Origin: an uncultured Myxococcales bacterium
GTDB taxonomy: Bacteria; Myxococcota_A; UBA9042
Direction: 5' to 3'
NCBI GenBank assembly: GCA_903896545.1
Contig: CAITYF010000015.1
Location: 1 to 35,692, forward strand
DNA length: 35,692 bases
Made by a program: the position numbers and the translations under genes. How positions within the stretch are numbered: the stretch's first letter is position 1; every line of letters starts with the position of its first letter. Positions 16,136 to 23,078 of this stretch are shown in pieces. Under the pieces are notes generated by a model. That model saw only the letters and a list, made by a program, of their open reading frames with translations. It was not told where the DNA came from and did no database searches.

Positions 16136-17023
16136 ATGCAGGTTACCCAGCGAAGTGTGTTGGCGGCAGACGGTTGGCGGTTGCAGGCTGTCGATATTTC
16201 TCCCGATTCTCGACCCAAGGCCCTGGTCGTCGCTGGACACGCGATGATGGTCGACGGGAGGACGCTGTGGCGCCCCGATCGGCCAAGCATCGTGGGAACG
16301 CTCGTCGACGCGGGCTTTCGCGTCCTGGTGGCCGATCTGCGCGGGCATGGCGCGAGCGGGCCCAGGGCCGACGCGGGGGGAGATTGGACCTATGACGAAC
16401 TTGTGGCGGACACCGAAGTCTGGCGTTCGCTCGCCGACGATCTGGCGGACGGTCTACCGGTGCTTTGGCTGAGCCACAGTCTCTTTGGCCACACCTCGCT
16501 GGCGTGGTTCGGACTCAACCCGCACCGCCTGCCGCACGCGTTTGTCGCGCTGGCGGTGAACGCTTGGAACCGCCGTTTTGAGCCGAATCCGCTGCTCTGG
16601 CTGGGCAAGTCGACGGTCATGAAGACCTCTCGTTTCGCCGCGGAGCGCGCCGGACGCATGCCGGTCAAACGCTTGCGCATGGGCAATCACGACGAGGCGA
16701 TCGGCTACTGGCGCGACTTGACGCGAATGGCGGCGACCCGCTGGGAATCGCGAACGGGCACGGACTATTACGTTGGAATGCCAAACGTATCAGTGCCAGT
16801 TCTGTGCGTTTTCAGCGATGGCGATCGCGTCTTTACGCGTCCCGCCGATGGCCTTGCGTTCACGGCTGCCCTTTCCAATCGCCACGTGCTGCGATTGGGC
16901 GCTTCTTGTGATGTTGAATCGTTGCGTGGGATGACTCCCGGACACATGGGTCTGGTGACTGACGCTAGCGCTGCGCCGCTCTGGCAGCACGTTGCAAAGT
17001 GGTTTTCTGCGCGGGTCCAGTGA
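16136..17023 (+). CDS. Alpha/beta hydrolase (serine aminopeptidase S33-like)
   Basis: This cytosolic alpha/beta hydrolase has 295 residues. The oxyanion-side motif is 'VVAGHAMMVDG', followed by 'VADLRGHGASG'. The nucleophile elbow is 'WLSHSLFGH' (Ser115), which has Ser where the usual G-x-S-x-G has its first Gly and Phe before the second Gly. Acid and base candidates are Asp in 'VFSDGDRVF' and His in 'TPGHMGLV', so a triad is present. The substrate is unknown; the family includes lipases, esterases and haloperoxidase-like enzymes. The frame is open from 15818, overlapping the previous gene. The ATG at 16136, with GCGGAGG ahead of it and the domain starting 20 residues later, is clearly better. 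The 208 bases before it show no gene. Confidence 0.8.
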   Translation: MQVTQRSVLAADGWRLQAVDISPDSRPKALVVAGHAMMVDGRTLWRPDRPSIVGTLVDAGFRVLVADLRGHGASGPRADAGGDWTYDELVADTEVWRSLADDLADGLPVLWLSHSLFGHTSLAWFGLNPHRLPHAFVALAVNAWNRRFEPNPLLWLGKSTVMKTSRFAAERAGRMPVKRLRMGNHDEAIGYWRDLTRMAATRWESRTGTDYYVGMPNVSVPVLCVFSDGDRVFTRPADGLAFTAALSNRHVLRLGASCDVESLRGMTPGHMGLVTDASAAPLWQHVAKWFSARVQ

Positions 17024-17054
17024 CCCTTAGTAGGCCAAGTGGCAACTCAGCCAT

Positions 17055-17072
17055 CGACAGCACAGTCTGTCG
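17055..17072 (+). other. Short stem-loop between the hydrolase and the Cys-repeat lipoprotein gene
   Basis: CGACAG and CTGTCG pair around a six-base loop, 31 bases after the hydrolase stop and 17 bases before the next ATG. It lacks a T-run, so termination is doubtful; it could lie in the leader of the downstream gene. Confidence 0.25.
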
Positions 17073-17089
17073 TCGGTTAAGATAGGCGC

Positions 17090-18247
17090 ATGAGCGTTGA
17101 ACGCGTCACATCACAAACTCAGCTAGAACTCCTGACTTCGCTTGCTAAAGCTCGGCATGCGGGGTGGTTGTGCACCGCGTTGACGCTCGTCATGGTTTCC
17201 GCCTGCGACGATGGGGCGCTGGCTCCGGGTTACGGCGACGCAGTTTCCCATTCGGATGTTTCGGACGGCGGCTCGGACGATGCCATTCAAGAGGACGCCG
17301 CGCCCGACGTCGAACCGGACGTGCCGCCGACCATCCAGTGCAACGTGCCAAGCCAGTGTGCTTACGGCGGACCATGCCTCGACCTCGCGTGTATCGCGGG
17401 CCAGTGCGTCGGTACGCCGCACGCAATCGGCAGCAACTGCTCCGATGGCGACGCTTGCACCTCCGGTGATGCGTGCACCTCGCTTGGTCTGTGCAAAGGT
17501 ACTTTGGTTCAGTGTGCTGACGGCAACGCGTGCACCGACGACTACTGCGACAACATCAAAGGCTGCCAGAAGAACTTCAACTCGATCGCGTGCAAAGGCG
17601 GCGACGCGTGTGCAACGTGGAAGTGTGAGGTTGGGCTGTGTAAGGTCGCCACGACGACGGAATGCAACGACGACAACCCGTGCACCCAAGACGTGTGCGG
17701 GACAAGCGGTTGCCAGTACACCTCGTTGATGCTGACGCCCTGCGAGGACGGCAACGCGTGCACCACCGACGGCGTCTGCAAGTTCTTAATCTGTGAGGGA
17801 AAGCCGGTAGTCTGCGATGACGGCACTCCGTGCACCGACGACTCGTGTGACCCGAAGTTGGGCTGCGTCTTCAAGCCTGTCTATGGACCCTGCACCGACG
17901 GCGACAACTGCACCACGAATGACGCGTGTGTCGGAGCGACGTGCGAGGGCGTGGTGAAGAACTGCGACGACGGTGACCCCTGCACTGTGGATACGTGCGA
18001 CTCAGCGTCGGCAATCTGTAAACACGCCGCGATCGTCGACGGTTCGCCGTGCGACTCGGGTAGCGCGTGCGTGCTGGACGCAACGTGCACCAGCAAGGGC
18101 TGCACCGGGACCAAGAAAGACTGCGACGACGCGAATCCTTGCACCGTGGACGCGTGCAAGGCCGCGACCGGCTGCTACTGGCAGCCGACGGTGGACGGCA
18201 CGTCTTGTGGTTCAGGCCAGTCGTGCTTGGCTGGCGTTTGCCAGTAG
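17090..18247 (+). CDS. Lipoprotein built of Cys-rich CxDGxxCTxDxC repeats
   Basis: This 385-residue protein has an unusually long n-region (about 25 residues), a hydrophobic core and lipobox 'MVSACDD'. After an Asp-rich linker, residues about 83-385 are a chain of Cys-rich modules. One type reads C-x-D-G-x-x-C-T-x-x-x-x-C with a following C-x-G ('CEDGNACTTDGVCKF'). The other reads C-D-D-G-x-P-C-T-x-D-x-C-D with a following G-C ('CDDGTPCTDDSCDPKLGC'). They alternate over nine or more units, with over 50 cysteines expected to form disulfides, and close with 'SCGSGQSCLAGVCQ'. Such repeats are abundant in myxobacterial surface proteins. Function is unknown; a rigid extracellular stalk or calcium-binding rod is possible given the many Asp residues. 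Confidence 0.8.
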   Translation: MSVERVTSQTQLELLTSLAKARHAGWLCTALTLVMVSACDDGALAPGYGDAVSHSDVSDGGSDDAIQEDAAPDVEPDVPPTIQCNVPSQCAYGGPCLDLACIAGQCVGTPHAIGSNCSDGDACTSGDACTSLGLCKGTLVQCADGNACTDDYCDNIKGCQKNFNSIACKGGDACATWKCEVGLCKVATTTECNDDNPCTQDVCGTSGCQYTSLMLTPCEDGNACTTDGVCKFLICEGKPVVCDDGTPCTDDSCDPKLGCVFKPVYGPCTDGDNCTTNDACVGATCEGVVKNCDDGDPCTVDTCDSASAICKHAAIVDGSPCDSGSACVLDATCTSKGCTGTKKDCDDANPCTVDACKAATGCYWQPTVDGTSCGSGQSCLAGVCQ

Positions 18248-18483
18248 ACAAGCTGGTTGTTCGCTAGTACCCGCGCTCCGAAGTTCGCCCCGCATTCCAA
18301 GCTTTCGTCGCGCGGGCACTCAACCTGCCTGCCAAGACTGGAGATCAAATGCTGAACAACGGGTGGGCATGTTTAGGCTGCTAGCTGGGTCGCCAGGCTC
18401 GCGTCCCTGTGGGCCGACTCGCGGCGACACAAGATATTTGGCTCCGAGTCAATGCAGGCATGTATAGGCTTTTGGCCAAAGAT

Positions 18484-18498
18484 GGGGCGCGCCGCCCC
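18484..18498 (-). terminator. GC-rich hairpin in the convergent gap
   Basis: GGGGCG and CGCCCC pair around CGC. Read on the minus strand, it lies about 110 bases past the GMC oxidoreductase stop and is followed by ATCTTT, a weak T-rich tail. It may act as a terminator for the minus-strand operon, but the tail is poor. Confidence 0.3.
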
Positions 18499-18532
18499 AA
18501 ACCCCGCGCCATCGCGCAGCCACGTGCTTCCA

Positions 18533-18585
18533 GTACGGCGCAACAATCAGTTTTTGATGCGGTGCGAACTTGAGAAGCGCCGTAC
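18533..18585. repeat. 9-bp inverted repeat (GTACGGCGC / GCGCCGTAC)
   Basis: The arms at 18533-18541 and 18577-18585 are perfect reverse complements separated by 35 bases, which include the run CAGTTTTTG. It lies directly downstream of the GMC oxidoreductase stop at 18607. It could be an mRNA 3' stem-loop or part of a bidirectional transcription end. Confidence 0.45.
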
Positions 18586-18606
18586 CAGGAACAGCCGCGG
18601 CCTGCG

Positions 18607-20067
18607 TTACGGTCGCGCGTCCGCCCAGTAATCCGCCACAACACTTGCCGCAGCGTGAATGAGCGACAACGGCGGCACACCGGCCGCACCCGGCAGTGCC
18701 GAAGCGTCCGCGACGATGAGGCGCTCCGTGCCCACGACCTGACCGCGTGCGTCCGTCGGCACGCCGCCAAACAGTTGTGAGGCGATGAGATGAAGCGCGC
18801 CGGGTTGAATTGGCCGATTCATCAGTTCGTGGACCTGCTTCAGCGAGCCAATCTCTTCGCTCCAGCCGCCGACCTGCGGCCACGCGACCAGCGCACCGGC
18901 GCGCAACATGCCTTCGGCCGCCAGCGCGATGCCGGTCGACAGCGCTCGGCGATCTGCGGCGGTCAGGGCGAATTCGACCTGTGGCTTGCGTGTCAGTTTG
19001 CCCAGTCGGACGCGCCCGACCGCTTCCGGGCGCAGGCGCACCTGCCAGGTCAGGACCTGATCCAGCTGTTCGACGCGTTCCGCCAGCGCCGTTCCCCAGC
19101 CGGGAACGGTCAACCGACGCCACGCGGGAGGTAGCCGCAGCGTCTCGATGTCGATGCCGTGTTCGTGGCCCAATTGAACGTCCACGCCTTGGGTCGCACC
19201 CGCGTAGTTCAACGGCTTGTTCCACAACCCGCTGACGATGACCGTTGGGTGGCAGCTCCAGTTCGCGCCGATCCCTTTGACGCCCGCGCGCAGCAGGATT
19301 CCCGGCGTTTGGACGGCGCCGGCAGCGAGGATCACGGCAACGTTGGCGCGCGCCTTGAACCGGTAGCCGTTGTCAAAGAGACCGTGGATGCCGACAGCGC
19401 GTTTTCCCTGCCAGTCGATTCCTTCCACGGCGCATCGGCTGTAGATTCGCGCGCCGCGCTGCATGGCCAAGGGCAAGAATGTCACGTTGACGCTGGATTT
19501 TCCGGCCTGTGGGCAGCCCAGAAAGCAGCGACCATTGCCGACGCACCCGGGCGCGCCGCGCCACGTCGCCATCGCTTGTCCGGGCATCGCGCGGGCGAGC
19601 GCCTCGGCGTCGTCGCTCAAGAGGCTCCGCGGCGTCTTGTTCACGGCGAGTTCGTTGTCAACCCGCGCGCGCGCGGCTTCCAACTTTTCCCACGGCACGC
19701 GCGCCTTCCATGCGGCATCGCGCTCCGCCCAGGCTCGCCACGTCGCTTCAGGCAACGCGGTGTGCACGCTGCCGGAGACAAAACTGGAGCCGCCGACGGT
19801 ACGTCCTTGCAGGAGCAGCAACGGATCGGGGCCTCGCGCGGTCGTTGTGCCGCTGTCGCGATAGAGCTGCTGAAGTGCGGCCCTCCCGTCACCGGTGGCG
19901 GGACGCGCTGGCGGCCCTTCCTCCACAACAACGACGGACCGCCCGGCTGCGGTCAACCAGCGCGCCATCGTTGCGCCAGCGGCACCGGCTCCAACGATAA
20001 CAAAGTCCGCTTCTTCGTTGACGTGATAACCCGCGCCATCGTGGAGCACGCCTGCGGCTGGATTCAA
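18607..20067 (-). CDS. GMC-family FAD oxidoreductase (alcohol/sterol oxidase-like)
   Basis: This FAD flavoprotein of about 486 residues has the N-terminal dinucleotide fold 'FVIVGAGAAGATMARWL', 'VVVVEEGP' and 'GRTVGGSSFVSGSV'. A Cys-rich segment, 'GCVGNGRCFLGCPQAGKSS' (Cys at G-C, R-C and G-C-P), is like that in long-chain alcohol oxidase-type GMC proteins. The C-terminal active-site region has a histidine in 'LHLIASQLFGG', then 'VADASALPGAAGVPPLSLI', where the usual N-P of this motif reads P-P. The start is a TTG at 20067 with GGGAGG five bases ahead; its last bases form the TGA of the upstream small gene (TTGA overlap). The family oxidises alcohols, sterols or sugars; the substrate is unknown. 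Confidence 0.82.
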   Translation of the reverse strand: MNPAAGVLHDGAGYHVNEEADFVIVGAGAAGATMARWLTAAGRSVVVVEEGPPARPATGDGRAALQQLYRDSGTTTARGPDPLLLLQGRTVGGSSFVSGSVHTALPEATWRAWAERDAAWKARVPWEKLEAARARVDNELAVNKTPRSLLSDDAEALARAMPGQAMATWRGAPGCVGNGRCFLGCPQAGKSSVNVTFLPLAMQRGARIYSRCAVEGIDWQGKRAVGIHGLFDNGYRFKARANVAVILAAGAVQTPGILLRAGVKGIGANWSCHPTVIVSGLWNKPLNYAGATQGVDVQLGHEHGIDIETLRLPPAWRRLTVPGWGTALAERVEQLDQVLTWQVRLRPEAVGRVRLGKLTRKPQVEFALTAADRRALSTGIALAAEGMLRAGALVAWPQVGGWSEEIGSLKQVHELMNRPIQPGALHLIASQLFGGVPTDARGQVVGTERLIVADASALPGAAGVPPLSLIHAAASVVADYWADARP

Positions 20068-20354
20068 GTGATCCTCCCGCGGCAGGTCAGCAGTGCGGTC
20101 GCACGCGCGAGTGCCATGCTCCTTCGCAGCCACGGCCAAGGGTGCTGAGCGAGCCTGGCCACGAGCGTCTGACGCCGTTTAGCGGGCAGCAGGCGCAGCA
20201 GCCGCCCGTGGCGCAGCAGCGCGGACGCGTCACAGATCGCCACAGTGAGCAGCAGGCGCCAGATCAGGTGGCGCGGAAAACCGTCGGGCAGCTCGACGCC
20301 GTTGCCTTTGGCAAATGTCCAGCCGGGCAAGATAGCGACGAACAACAGCTCCAC
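20064..20354 (-). CDS. Small protein translationally coupled to the GMC oxidoreductase
   Basis: This 96-residue protein starts at a GTG with AGGAGG four bases ahead, and its TGA overlaps the TTG start of the oxidoreductase gene. Overlap plus strong ribosome sites on both genes argue that it is real. The N-terminus is hydrophobic ('[12 protein letters not shown]'). The rest is Arg/Leu-rich, with '[23 protein letters not shown]' read as two basic helices separated by P-A-K-R-R, and '[16 protein letters not shown]'. I do not firmly recognise the family. The helical pattern recalls the N-terminal region or small partner subunit found with long-chain alcohol oxidase-type GMC enzymes, so it may be a split N-terminal domain or a membrane/heme-docking partner; this is inference. 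Confidence 0.65.
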   Translation of the reverse strand: MELLFVAILPGWTFAKGNGVELPDGFPRHLIWRLLLTVAICDASALLRHGRLLRLLPAKRRQTLVARLAQHPWPWLRRSMALARATALLTCRGRIT

Positions 20355-20523
20355 ACGACCTCCTGAATTGCCAAAGACCGCACCGATGCTGGCACATCCG
20401 CTGGCCCCGCTGCAACAGGTCCTGTCGCGTCACGTGCGCCGGTGCGGGTTTCACGGACACGTCACACGGCGCCCCTGTGCTCGATGCCCGCGGGCGAGTA
20501 CAAGGCTGCCGCGGAGGTGGTCG

Positions 20524-21717
20524 ATGGCTGATCAGACGGTGTTTCCCAAGCGCTTGATGTTGTTGGGATCTGGTGAACTGGGCAAGGAAGTTGTGTTGGC
20601 AGCGCAACGGCTGGGGCAGTACGTCATCGCGGCGGACAGCTACGACGGCGCGCCGGCGATGCAGGTCGCGGACGAGCGCGTCGTGGTCTCCATGCTCGAT
20701 GCCGACGCATTGCGTGCAGCGATCGCAGCGGCCAAGCCGGATGTGCTGATTCCTGAAGTGGAAGCCATCGCGACGCATGTGCTTGCGGAATTTGAAGCCC
20801 AAGGCATCCGCGTCAGTCCGACCGCCAAAGCGGCGCAAATCACGATGAACCGTGAAATGATTCGTGAACTGGCGTCCAAGGAGCTCGGTCTGCGGACGGC
20901 GCCTTATGCGTACGCGACGACGGCGGAAGAATTGCGTGCGGCTGCGGACAAGCTCGGCTATCCGTGCGTGGTCAAGCCGATCATGTCGTCGTCGGGCAAG
21001 GGTCAAAGTGTCGTGAAGACGCCCGCGGACGTCGTACCCGCTTGGGAGTACGCGATGGCGGGCGCGCGCGCCAAGAACCAGGTGCGTGTGATTGTCGAAG
21101 GCTTCATCCAGTTTGATCTGGAGATCACGCTGCTGACGGTTCGCACGCGCGACGGGCAGGTGCGGTTCGTGGATCCGATTGGACACCGTCAAGAACGCGG
21201 CGATTATCAGGAATCCTGGGTCCCCGCGGCGATGTCGGCTGACGTGCTCAAGACCGCGCAGGACATGGCGGATCGCGTGACTGCGGCGCTGTGCAAGGGC
21301 GAAAACGGGCAGGGCGCGGGGCTGTTTGGCGTCGAGTTTTTCCTGGCTGCGGATGGCGTTGTGTTCTCGGAGGTCTCGCCACGGCCGCACGACACCGGGC
21401 TGGTCACGCTGATTAGTCAGTCGCTGAGCGAGTTTGAACTGCACCTTCGCGCTGTGTTGGACCTGCCGATCCCCGACCTGCGCACGTACGGCCCGGCGGC
21501 TTCGGCGGTAATTTTGGCACAAGGCACGGTCGAAGCGCCGCGCTACACAGGCCTCGCCGCGGCTTTGTCCGAGCCTGGCACGGATCTGCGGATCTTCGGG
21601 AAGCCGCGCGCGCACAAGTACCGCCGGATGGGCGTTGCCTTGGCGTTGGGAAAGGATACCGACGAAGCGCGGGCAAAGGCCAAGCGCGCCGCGGATCTGG
21701 TGACCATTTTGGCGTAA
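20524..21717 (+). CDS. purT: Formate-dependent phosphoribosylglycinamide formyltransferase PurT
   Basis: This 397-residue ATP-grasp enzyme makes formyl-GAR from GAR, formate and ATP, the folate-independent third step of purine synthesis. The N-terminal preATP-grasp domain has '[21 protein letters not shown]' split over strand and helix, and 'IPEVEAIAT'. The ATP-grasp core has '[17 protein letters not shown]', '[11 protein letters not shown]', '[19 protein letters not shown]' and 'RPHDTGLVT', followed by the C-terminal '[17 protein letters not shown]'. Length and motifs match E. coli PurT. The frame is open from 20245, but the ATG at 20524 is preceded by GCGGAGG and starts at the family N-terminus. 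It is divergent from the small GMC-partner gene, with 169 bases between starts. Confidence 0.95.
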   Translation: MADQTVFPKRLMLLGSGELGKEVVLAAQRLGQYVIAADSYDGAPAMQVADERVVVSMLDADALRAAIAAAKPDVLIPEVEAIATHVLAEFEAQGIRVSPTAKAAQITMNREMIRELASKELGLRTAPYAYATTAEELRAAADKLGYPCVVKPIMSSSGKGQSVVKTPADVVPAWEYAMAGARAKNQVRVIVEGFIQFDLEITLLTVRTRDGQVRFVDPIGHRQERGDYQESWVPAAMSADVLKTAQDMADRVTAALCKGENGQGAGLFGVEFFLAADGVVFSEVSPRPHDTGLVTLISQSLSEFELHLRAVLDLPIPDLRTYGPAASAVILAQGTVEAPRYTGLAAALSEPGTDLRIFGKPRAHKYRRMGVALALGKDTDEARAKAKRAADLVTILA

Positions 21718-21908
21718 TTCGCGAAGCCGCTTCAGGTCACGAGTGTGTCACGCAACCCGTTGACGGCCAAGTTCAATGCTCCGACCCTGTCGGCGCGCTG
21801 CGTCCTTTGCCAGGTCGATTGTTGGCGTGACGGGACTCGGTCGTCTGTGCGGACGTGTCGACGCTTTTGGGTAGCGCACGGGGCGGTCCGACAATTGGAG
21901 GCTCCTCA

Positions 21909-23048
21909 ATGAAGCGGTTTCTTCCCCATCTCGCATCTACGGTACTCCTCGGCGCTGGGCTTTTCTCCGGTTGCGGCAGCAGTTCAAGTGCCGGTGGCAC
22001 CACGGACGACGTCGCCAGCGGCGCGACGGACGACGCTGTAACGACGGCCGACACGACGACGAGCGATGTCCAAACGAACGACACAACCGGTCAAACTGAT
22101 GTGGGAGGCGGTACTGACGCCGCCGCTGTCGACACGGGCAGTGGCACGGGCAGTACCAGCCTCGCTTTCGTCAAGCAAACCACCGACACCGCGGCCGGGT
22201 TGAGCGCAGCCATCTGGGCGAACGGTCGGTTTGTCGTCGTCGGCGGCGGCGATCCGACCAAGCCGGGCGACATCTCCTTGACCTCACCCGACGGCATCAA
22301 CTGGACCAAGCACATAGTGGACTCGACCCTCGGTCAGCACGGCATCGCGGCGAATTCGAGCACCTACGTCGTCGTGGGCGGCACTTTCACGAGTAGCTAC
22401 ATCGCCACGTCGCCAGACGGTGCGGTCTGGACATCGGGGACCAAGACCTTCCCCTACCAGTTGGACGCGGTAGTCTGGGCGCCAGAGCGCAGCGAATTCG
22501 TCGCGGTGGGCATGAAGGGGGGAATCGTCCGGTCTGCCGACGGGACGACATGGGAGGAGAGATCGTCGGGGACTTCCCAAGAACTCACGAGCATCGCCTG
22601 GACGGGCACCACCTACGTCGCGGTCGGTAAGGCACCGGCAGGCCCCGGTCAAAGTCCCGTCATCCTGACCTCCACCGACAGCACTGCGTGGACGCTGGTC
22701 AAGAATCCGGCGGGAATGTGGTTCGACGCCGTGGTCAGTAACGGCAAGGTCACCATCGCCGCCGGCCAGAGCACGCAATCGTCGGCGGATCTGACGACTT
22801 GGACGAACTTGAAGGTTCCCGCGTTCGCGGGCGAGGTCTTCGGCATGCACTGGTCGGGCAGCCGCTTCTTGGCCGCGATTGAAGTCTCGCCTTATCCGTC
22901 GACCGGCATCATCGTCACGTCGCCCGACGGCGAAACGTGGACCGACGCTGGTTTGGGCACCATCAAAGGCTTGTACGCCATCACGTCGTCGCCCACGTGC
23001 GACGTGGCCGTCGGCAACTACGGGTCGGTCTATTCGAATTGCAAATAG
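21909..23048 (+). CDS. Beta-propeller (Asp-box/BNR-like repeat) lipoprotein
   Basis: This 379-residue lipoprotein has signal peptide and lipobox 'LFSGCGSS', a Thr/Asp linker of about 70 residues, then six or so repeats of about 45 residues. Each repeat has a strand with A/V-V-G-G-x-x-x or 'VAVGKAP' and an Asp-box S-x-D-G-x-x-W-T ('SPDGINWTKH', 'SPDGAVWTSG', 'SADGTTWEER', 'STDSTAWTLV', 'SPDGETWTDA'). This is the pattern of sialidase-like or Ycf48-like propellers without catalytic residues that I can identify. It would be a surface binding or scaffold protein. GGAGG seven bases ahead of the ATG supports the start; 54 more upstream bases are open but precede the signal peptide. Confidence 0.78.
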   Translation: MKRFLPHLASTVLLGAGLFSGCGSSSSAGGTTDDVASGATDDAVTTADTTTSDVQTNDTTGQTDVGGGTDAAAVDTGSGTGSTSLAFVKQTTDTAAGLSAAIWANGRFVVVGGGDPTKPGDISLTSPDGINWTKHIVDSTLGQHGIAANSSTYVVVGGTFTSSYIATSPDGAVWTSGTKTFPYQLDAVVWAPERSEFVAVGMKGGIVRSADGTTWEERSSGTSQELTSIAWTGTTYVAVGKAPAGPGQSPVILTSTDSTAWTLVKNPAGMWFDAVVSNGKVTIAAGQSTQSSADLTTWTNLKVPAFAGEVFGMHWSGSRFLAAIEVSPYPSTGIIVTSPDGETWTDAGLGTIKGLYAITSSPTCDVAVGNYGSVYSNCK

Positions 23049-23078
23049 CCCGCGGTTGTGCAGCGGAAGCCCGGTCGG

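Larger units (their letters stand above)
18248..18606. other. 359-base intergenic stretch without a supported gene
   Basis: This stretch lies between the Cys-repeat lipoprotein stop and the GMC oxidoreductase stop, that is, between convergent genes. Open frames here are extensions of shadow frames with no ribosome site or recognisable protein. It holds a 10-bp palindrome TTTGGCCAAA at 18471-18480, a GC-rich hairpin at 18484-18498 and a 9-bp inverted repeat at 18533-18585. It probably contains transcription ends from both sides. Confidence 0.6.

Noticed and set aside
15905..16348. A minus-strand frame covering the gap before the alpha/beta hydrolase, ending in a fairly protein-like tail
   Set aside because: Its start would lie inside the hydrolase gene and no ribosome site or family is visible. 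It could be a decayed remnant but cannot be supported.
17330..18247. Repetitive DNA that could suggest a CRISPR-like or satellite array
   Set aside because: The periodicity comes from Cys-module codons in a continuous reading frame. There are no identical direct repeats with unique spacers.
20355..20523. A purine riboswitch or PurR-type site ahead of purT
   Set aside because: I saw no conserved purine-aptamer core or recognisable PUR-box palindrome in the 169-base divergent region.
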